Positions 9,411-19,274 are shown, counted from the first letter of the stretch. The stretch is DNA of 64,000 nucleotides from Rhynchopus sp. YZ270_cl-10 (GCA_964035575.1 OZ037873.1:1426001-1490000), one strand, 5' to 3'. Notes: generated by a model not told the origin, from the sequence alone. Program-made: numbers and translations.

Positions 9411-10490
9411 TAAGCTCAGAGTGAGCAAAAATAAGCCTCAGAAACTGAGACCAGGTCTGCACGTTCTTCTGTGCTGCTTCGTGGTGACAGGGACGCCTCG
9501 TGTAGGCGAGCACAGGAACTACCTGGGAAGAAAGCAGAACCGTTCCAGGGGTTCGTCTGGGTCTTCTAGCTCTTTCACAAGAGAATGCCTAGACGGCTTC
9601 TGGGGGAGGGTCTTTGGGCAGGTAGTGAGGGTTGTGTAGGAAAGCAAAAAGAAAATGTGTAAAAAAAACGTGTCCCCTTTTTAAAAAAACGTGTCCCCTT
9701 TTTAAAAAAACGTGTCCCCTTTTTAAAAAAACGTGTCCCCTTTTTAAAAAAACGTGTCCCCTTTTTTAAAAAAACGTGTCCCCTTAACGTGTCCTTAACG
9801 TGTCCCCTTAACGTGTCCCCTAGGTGGTTTTTTTTGTAAGCACCTCACACACTGGGCAGGCGGTCAGCTATTCGCTTCCCGCGGGGCGTTCGCGTGCGCG
9901 CTTCGCGCGCCCGCTCACGGTAACGTGTACAAAAAAACCTCACTCATGCCTGTAAAGTGGCCTGTTAAAAAGTGGTGTTTTTGTCGTAAACGCCAGATGG
10001 TCAAAAGAGTGATCTGACCATATTCCCCAGGTATAACTGGTACTCAAAAAGTTCATTAACGAAGGAATCTTGCACTTTTGACCATCACATATTACATGTG
10101 TTTTTTCAGGTTTTTCAATGCACTTTCCTGTGCTGGGAAGCATGCCACAAGTGTCATGTTTTACAAGGTAAAAATGACCAAAAAAGCTGATTTTTGGCCG
10201 AATGCCACATGTCATTTGGCAGTCCATTTTCTGAACACGACTGAAAAAAAATTTTTTTTTGGGCCTCAATACCCCCAAACAACACGTTAAGCCCAAAAAA
10301 TTCACTTTCTGATGAGCAACTATTTATTTAAAAAAATCGATTTTTTGGTCAAATCCCCTCTGGTGGTGAGGGGGTGTGTGTGTGTGTGTGTGTGGGTGTG
10401 TGTGGGTGTGCTGTGTGTGGGTGTGTAGTGTGTGTGGTGTGGGTGGCGCACATCTCTATAGTAAAGACTAAAAAACTAAGGTTTTTTAGG
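9411..10490. repeat. Spacer with 21-bp T/A/cgtgtcccc repeats and a GT microsatellite
   Basis: No gene is visible. From 9,661 to ~9,800 a 21-bp unit (T-run, A-run, cgtgtcccc) recurs about six times, ending in shorter cgtgtcc copies. From ~10,368 to 10,445 there is a GT-rich microsatellite. The remainder is AT-rich with no coding signal. The tandem array homology begins at 10,491. Confidence 0.7.
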
Positions 10491-10545
10491 ATTTTTCAAC
10501 TATGCAACGAGCGGCAACTCGAGCACAATTTCGACTAATATCGTA

Positions 10546-10616
10546 GCGTAATTGGTCTAGTGGTAGAATGGCCCCCCGCCACGGGGTCGGCCCGGGTTCG
10601 ATTCCCGGATTACGCA
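10546..10616 (+). tRNA. trnG-GCC: tRNA-Gly(GCC), C33
   Basis: Full cloverleaf: acceptor gcgtaat/attacgc, discriminator A, T-arm gggttcgattccc. The anticodon loop is CCGCCAC, so position 33 is C where U is expected. The stem gcccc/ggggt fixes the loop register. First gene of unit A. Confidence 0.9.
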
Positions 10617-11767
10617 CTCTCTTTTTGCGATTGGAAAAAGCAAAACAATATGGTTTCGGACAGTTTCAGGTCGGTCACAAACTCGTTCAAAACGAAAAAG
10701 TGGAAATGATATGTACTCTTTCTTGTGTAAGGATTCTTAGTGGAGAAAGAATTTTTTTGTCTGATGCGGGTTTTTGCTCGACATAGTAAGTCAGTTCAGT
10801 CACAACTTCCGTCACAATCGAAAAAAAATTTGACTCACATGTTTATAAACCCATACTGACTTACATGTTTATTTGTTCACAAAAATCCCAGTTCATAAAC
10901 ATGTAAGTCAGTATGGCCGCTCTGGTGGCCACATGTTTTTGGGTTAACTTACGTGTTTATGAAAAACCTGACTTACATGTTTATTTGTTCACAAAATTCC
11001 CTGGGTTAATAACCATGTAAGTCAGGTTTTTCATAACCATGTAAGTCAGGTTGGGACTACGACATGTTCATAAACCCAACCTGACTTACATGTTTATTTC
11101 TTCACAAAATTCCCAGTAAATAAACATGTAAGTCAGTATGGCCGGTGCGCTGGTCAGAGGTAATATGATCATCAGGTTTGCGGGCCGACCCCCCTGTGCG
11201 CCCGATTAGGGACCCCCTGTGCGCCCGATTAGGAATCCCCCTGTGCGCCCGATTAGGAATCCCCCTGTGCGCCCGATTAGGAATCCCCCTAGTCACTGTG
11301 ACCAGGTGCCCCTACTAATATGCCTTACCAATATGGCCTGGGCTGTGGTATGTCGGGTGTACTACATGCTGGGACCTAAAGAGGAACCACATGCTGGAAC
11401 ACGGCTTTAAGCCCCCACCCATTTCAGCTGTGGTTCCTACTGTGCCCAGTCACTGTGACCAGGTGTCTGGTCAGATCTGACCAGGTACCCTTACTAATAT
11501 GCCTGACCAATATGGCCAGGGGTGGTATGTCGGGTGCACAAGGGAGTTTCACGATGGGTTATCTTATGCACAGGTACAGTGGATGTAGAAAACCCGCAAA
11601 CCCATTGTGTGTGGGTTTTCTGGCATAGGACTGTATGGAAAGTGCACGGGTCCACCACAGTACAACCAGTCATGCACCAAGGGACACTGGCTGTTTTATC
11701 ACTTTTTGAACTTTTTTAGACACTGCCAAACCTTCTCCATAATCTGAGATCTTGGGAAACAAGATAA
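10617..11767. repeat. Spacer: palindromic ctgacttacatgtttat repeats and a 24-bp tandem repeat
   Basis: From ~10,836 to 11,135 short inverted units (tgacttacatgtttat / ataaacatgtaagtca) recur, each pair around a ttcacaaaattccc centre. From ~11,195 to 11,295 a 24-bp unit containing tgtgcgcccgattagg repeats about four times. Unit B has fewer copies of both, so they vary in number. No gene recognised in the remainder. Confidence 0.75.
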
Positions 11768-11839
11768 GCTCGCGTGGCGCAATGGAAGCGCGTCGGTTCC
11801 CGACGCCGGAGGTTGCGGGTTCGATCCCCGCCGCGAGTA
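11768..11839 (+). tRNA. trnR-CCG: tRNA-Arg(CCG), C33
   Basis: Acceptor gctcgcg/cgcgagt (G1-U72 wobble). Anticodon stem tcggt/gccgg holds loop TCCCGAC, giving CCG at 34-36 and C at 33. The alternative register leaves the stem unpaired. T-run downstream. Confidence 0.85.
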
Positions 11840-11976
11840 CTTTTTATTCATTCCAAAATATTTTTAGATTTCCTCCTTCTCAGAGATTTCTTGTCACAAA
11901 ACTTTGCCAAATTGAAAATTCAGAAATGCGAAAATATCAAAAAACAGCTCCGAAATTTGAAAGCAATCAAAAAGGA

Positions 11977-12048
11977 TTCCCCCTCCGGGGTTTGAACCCG
12001 GGTCGCCTGGGTGAAAGCCAGGTATACTAACCACTGTACTAAAGGGGA
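11977..12048 (-). tRNA. trnE-TTC: tRNA-Glu(TTC)
   Basis: Acceptor tcccctt/aggggga, stem cctgg/ccagg, loop CTTTCAC with normal U33. Close match to eukaryotic Glu(TTC). Confidence 0.93.
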
Positions 12049-12146
12049 GGTGATACTTAGGCACAATCCAAAAAGGGTACTTTTGTGCAAGCTACACGGA
12101 GTTTCAAACGAAAAAAAAAATTAAAAATGAAAATCCAAAAAGACAA

Positions 12147-12218
12147 GGGCTCGGCGGGGAATTGAACCCCGGACCTCTCGCACCCTAAGCGAGAATCATG
12201 CCACTAGACCACCGAGCC
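12147..12218 (-). tRNA. trnP-AGG: tRNA-Pro(AGG), intact copy
   Basis: Acceptor ggctcgg/ccgagcc, stem ctcgc/gcgag, loop TTAGGGT. This uninterrupted copy gives the empty site for the insertion seen in its unit B counterpart: nucleotides 20-27 (plus strand 12,192-12,199, agaatcat) are the sequence duplicated there. Confidence 0.93.
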
Positions 12219-12332
12219 ACGAATTCTCTCGCATTCTCTTCGTAACGCGGCCATAAGTTTCCATCATTCCTTGTGTGTGTTTTCGTTTTGAATAAGGTCC
12301 CCATGTAAATGCTGTCTTCGCTAACAATCAGA

Positions 12333-12405
12333 TCCTCCTTGGCGCAGTCGGTAGCGCGTCAGGCTGTTAACCTGCAGGTCGTTGGTTCGAACCCAACAGG
12401 AGGAG
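12333..12405 (+). tRNA. trnN-GTT: tRNA-Asn(GTT), first copy in unit
   Basis: Acceptor tcctcct/aggagga, loop CTGTTAA, discriminator G. A second gene with the same coding sequence lies at 31,655. Confidence 0.92.
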
Positions 12406-12658
12406 ATTTTTCATTTTTTTGAGTTTTTGATTCTATTTTTGATTTTGAGCTAAAAATCCACATTGTGTGTCATCTTGATGTTGAAACTATTTTTCAGATT
12501 TCCAAGGTTGTCTCACCAAAAAAACCAAACATCTTGAATGCTGTCCTAACTTGGAGATTGTTGACCTGAAGATAAAACAGATTTTGTCAGGTTTTTTTTT
12601 TGAGTTTGAAAAAGTTCAGAACAGAATGAAAAAAGGGATCGATGCAGTGTATAAAAAA

Positions 12659-12740
12659 CGCGAACGGCAAGGTTCGAACTTGCGCATGCAGAGCACACTC
12701 GCTTAGCAGGCGAGCCCCGTAACCACTTGGGTACGTCCGC
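12659..12740 (-). tRNA. trnS-GCT: tRNA-Ser(GCT)
   Basis: 82-nt class II tRNA with a long variable arm; loop CTGCTAA, acceptor gcggacg/cgttcgc. Confidence 0.92.
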
Positions 12741-12960
12741 TTAATTACCTGTCAGTACTTAGGACGAAGCTTGTACTTTGTTTAACGACACGTTAGTGAT
12801 CACTTGTGTGGTCACCAAAAATCATCGCAATTGTGACCACCAAAAAAATTTTTTGGGCACGATTTCGCGCGATGGTGAGCTCATTGCACGACGGCCGACA
12901 CACCATGTTTTCCAACAAATTAAAAAAATTCCAGAAAAATTCAGGTATCAATACAAAAAG

Positions 12961-13033
12961 CACCTCCCGCGGGGCTCGAACCCGCGACCACAAGGTTAAG
13001 GGCCTTGCGCTCTACCGACTGAGCTAGGGAGGC
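12961..13033 (-). tRNA. trnK-CTT: tRNA-Lys(CTT), C33
   Basis: Stem caagg/ccttg encloses CCCTTAA: anticodon CTT with C33. Acceptor gcctccc/gggaggt. A second copy with the same C33 is at 32,727, so the change is not confined to one gene. Confidence 0.92.
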
Positions 13034-13135
13034 TCATATTAACTTAAACCAAAGAATCAAGATGGGGTACTTGTGTGTACCTGCAACCATCACATTTTCC
13101 ATCGTTGTTGCGTGAACAAAAGGATCCGGATTATC

Positions 13136-13207
13136 TCTCCTATGGTGTAGTGGTTAGCACCCTGGACTTTGAATCCAGTAGCCGCGGTTCAAACCCGCGT
13201 GGGAGAA
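13136..13207 (+). tRNA. trnQ-TTG: tRNA-Gln(TTG)
   Basis: Acceptor tctccta/tgggaga, stem ctgga/tccag, loop CTTTGAA. Confidence 0.93.
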
Positions 13208-13322
13208 CTTTTCTTTTTCCAAGTGTTTTCAATATTTTTTGGAGCTTTGTCACACACATCTTCAATCTTTGCATTTGATGGCAAAAACATAAATCACAGA
13301 AATCAAACGAAAAGGTAAAGAA

Positions 13323-13404
13323 CGCTGACGGCAGGGTTCGAACCTGCGCGGGCAGAGCCCAGTGGATTTCAAGTCCACCTCCGTAACCACTTGGATACGT
13401 CAGC
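13323..13404 (-). tRNA. trnS-TGA: tRNA-Ser(TGA)
   Basis: 82-nt class II tRNA; stem gtgga/tccac, loop CTTGAAA, acceptor gctgacg/cgtcagc. Confidence 0.92.
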
Positions 13405-13481
13405 ATAGTTGAGGAAGTACAACGCCCCAGATCCTGAAAATGGGCACAAAAAAGAGAATCCAATCGATCCAAAAAAGTAGG

Positions 13482-13553
13482 CACCCGCCGTGGGGATCGA
13501 ACCCACGACCATTGGATTAAAAGTCCAACGCTCTACCGCTGAGCTAGGCGGGC
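13482..13553 (-). tRNA. trnK-TTT: tRNA-Lys(TTT)
   Basis: Stem ttgga/tccaa, loop CTTTTAA with normal U33, in contrast to the Lys(CTT) isoacceptor. Acceptor gcccgcc/ggcgggt. Confidence 0.93.
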
Positions 13554-13668
13554 ATTCGTTTTAAAGGAAAGAGTCAATTTCAAGGCTTGTTCAGTTCTTG
13601 AAAAAAAACTGACAAAAAAGACGAACAGAACGTGCCCCAAGTACCTCTCCTTGAGGGACATTTATCAG

Positions 13669-13740
13669 GGGCGTTTAGCTCAGTGGTAGAGCGCCCGTTC
13701 TGCATACGGGAGGCCGAGGGTTCGAACCCCTCAATGTCCA
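13669..13740 (+). tRNA. trnA-TGC: tRNA-Ala(TGC), C33
   Basis: Stem cccgt/acggg encloses TCTGCAT, giving anticodon TGC and C33. Acceptor gggcgtt/aatgtcc. All three Ala isoacceptors in the locus have C33. Confidence 0.92.
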
Positions 13741-14522
13741 TTTTTTTGCCATATTTTGTTGATTATTTTTTGGTTGGGCCAGTCAAACACACAAAAATAT
13801 GAACTGACATCATTGTGCAGTGCCTGCGATGAGGATGTGTGTGATGGTCCAATTGGCGAGTCTGACCTCATAATGCGTTCAGGAACATCCAAATGACCCA
13901 TTTTCCCAACGTTTTCACATTTTTGAGCATTTTGCTATTACGCAATAGTGGTACAATAGGCATTTTACTGGGTCATTTTAACCAACTCTATCAGGACACT
14001 TCTGATGCTCCAATTGGCGATTCTGACCTCATAATGGCTTCATGAGCAGCCGAATAACCCGTTTTCCCAATATTTTCACATTTTTGAACGTTTTGCCATT
14101 CGTGGAATGGTGGCACAAAAGTCATTTTAGTGGGTCATTTTCGCCAACTCGATCAGGGCACTTCTGGTGCTCCAATTTGCGGTTCTGACCTCATAATGGA
14201 TTCAAGAGCACCATAACCCATTTTCCCAACGTTTTCACATTTTAGACTATTTTTGCTATTGCGGAATGGCAGTACAATAGGCAGTTTACTGGGTCATTTT
14301 CGCCAACTCGATCAGGATACTTCTGATGCTCTAATCACATCGTTTAACCTCATAATGCATTCAGGAGCACCCAAATAACCCATTTTCCCAATGTTTTCGC
14401 ATTTTTGACCACTTTGCTGTTGCAGAGTATCAGTAAGATGAGGTCATGCAAATACAGTTTTGTGCACAATAGAAAAAAATAGTGTGTACCCCAGCTTGGC
14501 GATTCCTTTCGTCATTATTGTC
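13741..14522. repeat. Spacer of ~162-bp degenerate tandem repeats
   Basis: About four units, each with a core like gctccaattggcgattctga then cctcataatgg and a cccattttcccaacgttttc block, at roughly 13,845, 14,007, 14,170 and 14,330. The same family recurs at 16,985-17,580 and, in reverse orientation, at 19,440-20,880 and near 25,130 and 26,720. No gene seen. Confidence 0.75.
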
Positions 14523-14595
14523 GGTCGTGTAGCTCAGTCGGTAGAGCATTGGTCTAATAAGCCAACGGTCCCAGGTTCGAGCCCTGTCACGACCA
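14523..14595 (+). tRNA. trnI-AAT: tRNA-Ile(AAT)
   Basis: Acceptor ggtcgtg/cacgacc, stem ttggt/gccaa, loop CTAATAA. Confidence 0.93.
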
Positions 14596-14675
14596 ATACT
14601 TTTTCTACTACTTTGACTTTGACCTGTTGTCAAAAAATGTTGGCCGTGTAAAAAATATGCATACCCTAAAACAAG

Positions 14676-14682
14676 GCCTCTT

Positions 14683-14731
<49 letters not shown>

Positions 14732-14748
14732 AATCCCAGGTGGAGGCA
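14676..14748 (+). tRNA. trnF-GAA: tRNA-Phe(GAA)
   Basis: Stem tcaga/tctga, loop CTGAAGA; acceptor gcctctt/tggaggc with one mismatch at the base of the stem. Confidence 0.92.
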
Positions 14749-15392
14749 CTTCTCTTTTTTCCCCTCAACTCTAATAACAATTTTCAAGGTGCGCTGTGCT
14801 ACTACATTGGAAAAGTGCGCTGTGCTACTACATCCCAATTTTTTGGACGAAAATTTTTTGGTATGTCGGGCGCACAGCTCAGACCCCGATATGGGCGCAC
14901 AGAACACCCCCCCATTGTGGGCGCACAGAACAGGCCCTCCGTTGTGGGCGCACAGCTCACTGTGTGCTGTGCAAGTTTCAGCATATGGCTTCTGGCAACA
15001 AAAACTTAAAAAAAAATTTTGGCCGAAAATTATTTTTTGGCCTGCAATCAAGTTGAGCTGAGATGCTATGTAACATGTAAGTCAGTCTGTTTCATGTTTC
15101 CGCTGATCAAAGTTCGTTCGAGATGGAAAGGACTGAAAAGGAAGCACATGTGGAAAAGGAAGCACATGTGGAAATGTTAAGGAATCCCCACCCATTTCCG
15201 CATGTGCTTCCGGCAACAAAAACTGATTGCTCCGGGATTTGATTTTGGTACCATTTTTCACCAAATCCAAAAAAATTGGCAGAGTAGCACAGCCGCAAAC
15301 GTTAGCATTATGACACGTGTTTGCGGATGTGCTCTCACCCCCAAAAAAAATGGGCAATACAAGGCCAAAAAACAAACGCACAAAAAGAAGTG
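14749..15392. repeat. Spacer with short direct repeats
   Basis: Between 14,788 and 14,960 gtgcgctgtgctactacat occurs twice (three related copies in unit B) and gggcgcacag about five times. A 21-bp duplication with aaggaagcacatgtgg near 15,135-15,170 is single in unit B. No gene recognised. Confidence 0.65.
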
Positions 15393-15466
15393 TACACCTA
15401 TCCGGGTTTGAACCGGAGACCTCCTCGGTGTTAACGAGGCGTCATAACCAACTAGACCATAGGTGC
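15393..15466 (-). tRNA. trnV-AAC: tRNA-Val(AAC)
   Basis: Acceptor gcaccta/taggtgt, stem cctcg/cgagg, loop TTAACAC. Confidence 0.92.
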
Positions 15467-15587
15467 TGACATTTATATGGTTCGTAGAAACGAGATGGTG
15501 TGTGCATTCACCACCCAAAACCCAAAACTGTGTCAAAATAAAAAAAATTTTGGACAGAAGAAAATGGGAATATGGGTACAAAACGAA

Positions 15588-15659
15588 GGCTTAGTGGTCT
15601 AGTGGCATGATTCTCGCTTTGGGTGCGAGAGGTCCAGGGTTCGATTCCCTGCTGAGCCC
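15588..15659 (+). tRNA. trnP-TGG: tRNA-Pro(TGG)
   Basis: Acceptor ggcttag/ctgagcc, stem ctcgc/gcgag, loop TTTGGGT. Confidence 0.93.
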
Positions 15660-15766
15660 CTCTTTTTTTCAAGTTTTTGTGTCACAGATTTTTTGTCAGA
15701 AAAACAAATTGTGAAAAAAACTGATCCCTTGAAAAATTGATTCTGGACAATAGAAGGAAAAAAGTG

Positions 15767-15848
15767 TGACAGGAGTGGGGTTTGAACCCACGCCTCCGAA
15801 GAGAAAGGAACTTGAGTCCTCCGCCTTAGACCTCTCGGCCATCCTGCC
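15767..15848 (-). tRNA. trnL-CAA: tRNA-Leu(CAA)
   Basis: 82-nt class II tRNA; stem gagga/tcctt, loop CTCAAGT, acceptor ggcagga/tcctgtc. No intron. Confidence 0.9.
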
Positions 15849-15950
15849 TTGCCAACAGATTTATATTAGAAATGAAATGAGAATGATGAGAAAGGACAAC
15901 CAAAACAGAGCAAAAGGAAAAACAGAAAAAAACACAACACATAAAAAGAA

Positions 15951-16022
15951 TTCCCCGGCCGGGAATTGAACCCGGGTCTTCCGCGTGACAGGCGGAAATA
16001 CTGACCTCTATACTACCGAGGA
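15951..16022 (-). tRNA. trnD-GTC: tRNA-Asp(GTC), intact copy
   Basis: Acceptor tcctcgg/ccgggga, stem tccgc/gcgga, loop CTGTCAC. Its sequence shows what the interrupted Asp gene at 34,466 / 36,491 was before insertion, and it keeps Asp decoding intact. Confidence 0.93.
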
Positions 16023-16110
16023 TACAATGAAGCCTGTTTTTAAAAAGAATGCGTCCAGAGAAAGTCTTCAATCGCACCGAATCTGAAAAATAAAAAACAA
16101 AGAAAAGAAT

Positions 16111-16183
16111 TACCCCATGTGGGACTCGAACCCACAACCTTTGGATTAGAAGTCCAACGCGCTATCCATTGCGCCAATGGGGC
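16111..16183 (-). tRNA. trnR-TCT: tRNA-Arg(TCT)
   Basis: Acceptor gccccat/atggggt, stem ttgga/tccaa, loop CTTCTAA. Confidence 0.92.
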
Positions 16184-16274
16184 TTGTTTCATATTCTTTT
16201 CTTGTTTTAAGGAAGTGTCCCTTCACAGTCAACACCACCTGTAAAAATTGTGAAGGAAATTCAAAAATGAAAAG

Positions 16275-16347
16275 TACAACTAGCTGGGATTGAACCAGCG
16301 ATCTTCCGCGTGTAAGGCGGACGTCCTAACCACTAGACGATAGCTGC
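16275..16347 (-). tRNA. trnV-TAC: tRNA-Val(TAC)
   Basis: Acceptor gcagcta/tagttgt, stem tccgc/gcgga, loop CTTACAC. Confidence 0.92.
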
Positions 16348-16448
16348 CCAAACTTAGTGAGATGTTGGCAAGGGTCTGACCAACTTTTTTTTGGTGTGCA
16401 AAAAATTTTTTTCAAGTCAAAAAAATGGGTTCACTGAAAAAGGTTTTC

Positions 16449-16521
16449 TAGCAGAGATAGGTTTCGATCCTATGACCTGTGGGTTATGAGCCCACCGCGC
16501 TGACCACTGCGCCACTCTGCT
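16449..16521 (-). tRNA. trnM-CATi: Initiator tRNA-Met(CAT)
   Basis: Begins A1 paired to U72 (agcagag/ctctgct) and has the T-arm ggatcgaaacc with A54, marks of eukaryotic initiator tRNA. Loop CTCATAA keeps U33, unlike the elongator Met at 33,928. Confidence 0.92.
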
Positions 16522-16571
16522 TCTAATTACTTCCAACGATGTTTTCTACATGCCCAGCTTAAAAAAGGCTA

Positions 16572-16642
16572 TGCGACCGCCGGGAATCGAACCCGGGTCG
16601 AACCCTTGGGAGGGGTCCATCATGCCACTAGACCACGGTCGC
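16572..16642 (-). tRNA. trnG-CCC: tRNA-Gly(CCC)
   Basis: Acceptor gcgaccg/cggtcgc, stem gaccc/gggtt, loop CTCCCAA with U33. Confidence 0.9.
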
Positions 16643-16668
16643 CTTATCAAGGGATAAAAGGGCTCGAC

Positions 16669-16741
16669 GCTCTCGTGGCCTAGTGGTTAAGGCACAGGTC
16701 TTATGAGCCTGGGATCGCGGGTTCAAACCCCGCCGGGAGCA
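16669..16741 (+). tRNA. trnI-TAT: tRNA-Ile(TAT)
   Basis: Acceptor gctctcg/cgggagc, stem caggt/gcctg, loop CTTATGA. Confidence 0.9.
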
Positions 16742-16824
16742 AAGCCTTTTTTTTTGTTCTGTGAAACACTGTTCATTCCTCCTGTTCTTTCGATGACTCC
16801 TCCAGAAGTTGCAAAGGAACAGTA

Positions 16825-16906
16825 GCGGACGTATCCAAGTGGTTACGGAGGTGCACTCGAAATGCATTGGGCTCTGCCCGCGCAGGTTCAAATCCTGCCG
16901 TCCGCG
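16825..16906 (+). tRNA. trnS-CGA: tRNA-Ser(CGA)
   Basis: 82-nt class II tRNA; stem gtgca/tgcat, loop CTCGAAA, acceptor gcggacg/cgtccgc. Confidence 0.92.
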
Positions 16907-17636
16907 TTATTGTCTTTTTGCTGTGTAGGGGGAACCCTGTACATTCCATACATCTCAAATAGCCCAAATAAATTTTCACTGGGAGTAAGTGATTAGGGCT
17001 GATTAGGGATGTGTGATGCTCCAATTTGCGGTTACGACTTCATAATGGATTCAGGAGCATCCAAACATCCCATTTTCCCGTTAGTTTCCCATTTTTGACG
17101 ATCTGGCTATTGCAGAATAGAGGTGAAAATGACATTTTGCTGGGTCATTTTCGCGAACTCGATTAGGGCACTTCTGATGCTCTAATTTGCGGTTACAACC
17201 TCATAATGAATTCAGGAGCATCCGAATGACCCATTATCCCAACGTTTTCACATTTTGGACGATCTTGCTATTGCGGAGTATCCGGTGGAAAATCGGAAAA
17301 TTCCATGTGTACCGTGTTTCACTGGGAGTAAGTGATTAGGACATGTGTGATGCTCCAATTTGCGGTTCCGACCTCATGATGGCTTCAGGAGCATCCAAAT
17401 AACCCGTTTTCCCAACGTTTTCGCATTTTTGACCAGTTGGGCTGTTGCGGAATAGCAGGTAAAAACGGTCATTTTGGCCACCTCAATTAGGGCACTTCTG
17501 ATGCTCCAATCAAATCGTCCGACCTCATAATGGGTTCGGGAGCACCCAAATAACACATATTCCCAACGTTTTCGCGTTTTTGATCCTGTGTGAGCAATCC
17601 AGAACAACTTTCTGCTTCAGTAAAAAAAAGTAAAAA
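16907..17636. repeat. Spacer of ~160-bp repeat family, forward orientation
   Basis: Same degenerate family as 13,741-14,522 (cores near 17,020, 17,190, 17,353, 17,500). It is cut off by a 5S gene at its right end. Confidence 0.7.
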
Positions 17637-17755
17637 GGATTCAAGCACCCGGACTTCCCAGCTGGTCACCCACGCCAGTACTATCCAGGCCTGCTGGTGC
17701 TTAACTTCTCAAATCAGGCGGGATGAGGTGTATTCACCAGAGTATGGCCGAATCC
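17637..17755 (-). rRNA. 5S rRNA: 5S rRNA gene 1
   Basis: 119 nt from ggattcggcc to cttgaatcc, with the internal control segment gagaagttaagcacc and tggatagtactggcgtgggt close to trypanosomatid 5S. The ends pair. A short A-run on the plus strand beyond its 3' end gives the T terminator. Confidence 0.95.
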
Positions 17756-17839
17756 AATACTGAGTCATGATGGACAACATGTGAACAGGTTGTTTGTGAC
17801 CTAACAACGAACCAGAAATAGGACAGTGAACAAAAAACA

Positions 17840-17912
17840 AGGCACTAGAGGGGATCGAACCCTCGACCTCTCGCTTACTGGGCGAGCGCTCTAACCACTG
17901 AGCTATAGCGCC
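17840..17912 (-). tRNA. trnT-AGT: tRNA-Thr(AGT), C33
   Basis: Stem ctcgc/gcgag encloses CCAGTAA: anticodon AGT, C at both 32 and 33. Acceptor ggcgcta/tagtgcc. In trypanosomes tRNA-Thr(AGT) undergoes C-to-U editing, but at position 32. Confidence 0.92.
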
Positions 17913-18033
17913 ATGCTTTCTCTCCATCTTCTTTTCTTTGAAGGGGGTCTTTTGAAATGTACAGAGCACGCATCAAAAATTTCCTTCATACCTCCGCGAT
18001 GGTGAAAAAATTTTTAACGAAGGAGCCTAGTAA

Positions 18034-18115
18034 GGCGAGGTGGCCGAGTGGTCTAAGGCGCTACGTTCAGGTCGTAGTCTCTTCGGGGGCGTGAGTTCAA
18101 ACCTCACCCTCGTCA
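18034..18115 (+). tRNA. trnL-CAG: tRNA-Leu(CAG)
   Basis: 82-nt class II tRNA; stem ctacg/cgtag, loop TTCAGGT. The unit B copy has T in place of the first stem C, giving a G-U pair. Confidence 0.92.
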
Positions 18116-18193
18116 CTTTTTCTTCGTTGTGTGATCACTTAAAAGCCTATTTCGGCCCAAAGCTTGTTGTTTTAAAGAAGCATCATAATTGTG

Positions 18194-18265
18194 GGGCTCT
18201 TAGCTCAGTGGAAGAGCGCCCGTTCCGCATACGGGAGGCCGAGAGTTCGAACCTCTCAGGGTCCA
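18194..18265 (+). tRNA. trnA-CGC: tRNA-Ala(CGC), C33
   Basis: Stem cccgt/acggg, loop TCCGCAT: anticodon CGC with C33. Acceptor gggctct/agggtcc. Confidence 0.92.
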
Positions 18266-18342
18266 CAGTTTTTTTTTCCCCTGTTTTGTTTCTCCTGTGT
18301 AAATTGGTTCTCAGAGCTTTCACACCTTGCTCCCTAAAATGT

Positions 18343-18414
18343 GGCTGTTTAGCTCAGTGGTAGAGCACATCATCCGTAATGATGGGGTCGTGGGTTCAAT
18401 CCCCACAGCGGCCT
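18343..18414 (+). tRNA. trnT-CGT: tRNA-Thr(CGT), C33
   Basis: Stem catca/tgatg, loop TCCGTAA: anticodon CGT with C33. Acceptor ggctgtt/agcggcc. Thr(TGT) at 33,618 keeps U33. Confidence 0.9.
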
Positions 18415-18521
18415 AGGTTTTTTTCAGAGCTCCCCAAGAATTTCCAACCTAACTTGGGGTTTGTGGGTTTGCGGTCACTGGTGCACACATGGCCTGTGGA
18501 CGGGCAGGGACAAAAAAAATT

Positions 18522-18851
18522 GGGTGCTTGCGTTGTGTGCTGGATCGGGACCACCAGTAAACTGGCAATCCCACATCCAGTTCTAATATTTGAAGTGTGA
18601 AATAGAACGCAATCGGAAGATTAGTTTACACGAATGTAAGAATAATATCGTCATGGTAATATTCTGTACAGATTGTACGGGATTTACTATCATATGAGAG
18701 TAGTCCGTCGCAGGCCACATCGGGCCCGCAACATGACCGGTCTTCACACAAAATTGTAAAAGAATTTTCCTTGGAAAAAATGTCTTTTTCAAGTTTTTGT
18801 TGTTGCTGAACGAGTTGTTTGGTTTCGAAGTAGCACACTAACTTAGCACCC
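18522..18851 (-). ncRNA. Unassigned ~330-nt structured RNA (RNA-X), copy 1
   Basis: Homologous, in inverted orientation, to 28,535-28,856. The 5' end GGGTGCTAAG is set by the upstream element exactly 56 nt away, the same spacing as in U6 and 7SL. The 5' gggtgct and 3' agcaccc ends pair, a conserved 3' hairpin (ctggat...atccag around a ccagt/actgg stem) precedes the end, and a run of eight Ts follows. Conserved blocks against copy 2 include ttcgaaaccaaacaactcg, tcatatgat, gtaaatcccgtac and acagaatattacc. It does not resemble U1-U6, 7SL or 5S. RNase P, RNase MRP, U3 or telomerase RNA are possible, none shown. Confidence 0.7.
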
Positions 18852-18875
18852 AAACATGCAGCAAACATCGGAATA

Positions 18876-18907
18876 CAAGACAGGGTCGTCTTGTTGGAGG
18901 TGGGTCA
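18876..18907 (-). promoter_or_regulatory. -56 element (type B) of RNA-X copy 1
   Basis: TGACCCACCTCCAACAAG, four bases, CCCTGTCTTG, read on the minus strand. Its first base is 56 nt upstream of the RNA-X 5' end. Shared with U6 and 7SL. Confidence 0.75.
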
Positions 18908-18961
18908 GGGTCTGGACATCCTCAAATGTGCACACCTAATACAACAGAAGAAAAGGAAAAA

Positions 18962-19080
18962 GGATTCAAGCACCCGGACTTCCCAGCTGGTCACCCACGC
19001 CAGTACTATCCAGGCCTGCTGGTGCTTAACTTCTCAAATCAGGCGGGATGAGGTGTATTCACCAGAGTATGGCCGAATCC
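18962..19080 (-). rRNA. 5S rRNA: 5S rRNA gene 2
   Basis: 119 nt; I see no difference from the gene at 17,637. It lies upstream of RNA-X copy 1. Confidence 0.95.
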
Positions 19081-19129
19081 AATAATAGGTCTGGATAGAA
19101 AAGCTGGGAAGACTTATTACCAGTCCGTT

Positions 19130-19186
19130 TTTACCTGAGAAGTTAGACACCTCCAAGCCTGGATAGTACTGGCGCGGGTGACCAAC
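19130..19186 (+). pseudogene. 5S rRNA pseudogene fragment
   Basis: A degraded piece facing the 5S gene at 18,962: tgagaagttagacacc then ctggatagtactggcgcgggtgacca match the middle of 5S with changes, and both ends are missing. Confidence 0.7.
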
Positions 19187-19274
19187 TGGATAAATACACC
19201 GAAAAATAGATCTAAATTGTCAGACCGGTTCTTAGCTGTGCGCATCCATAAAAAACTAAAAAAATACTTGCGTC

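Noticed and set aside
7421-9513. Ala/Val-rich plus frames and Ala/Thr-rich or Gln-rich minus frames
   Set aside because: Products of the CTG/CAG repeat read in different registers. Only the minus register continuous with the RT is worth keeping, and even that is uncertain as protein.
18522-18851. Assignment of RNA-X as SRP RNA
   Set aside because: The SRP hallmark GGGGTGAACCGG...AACTCC is at 27,814-28,127 instead.
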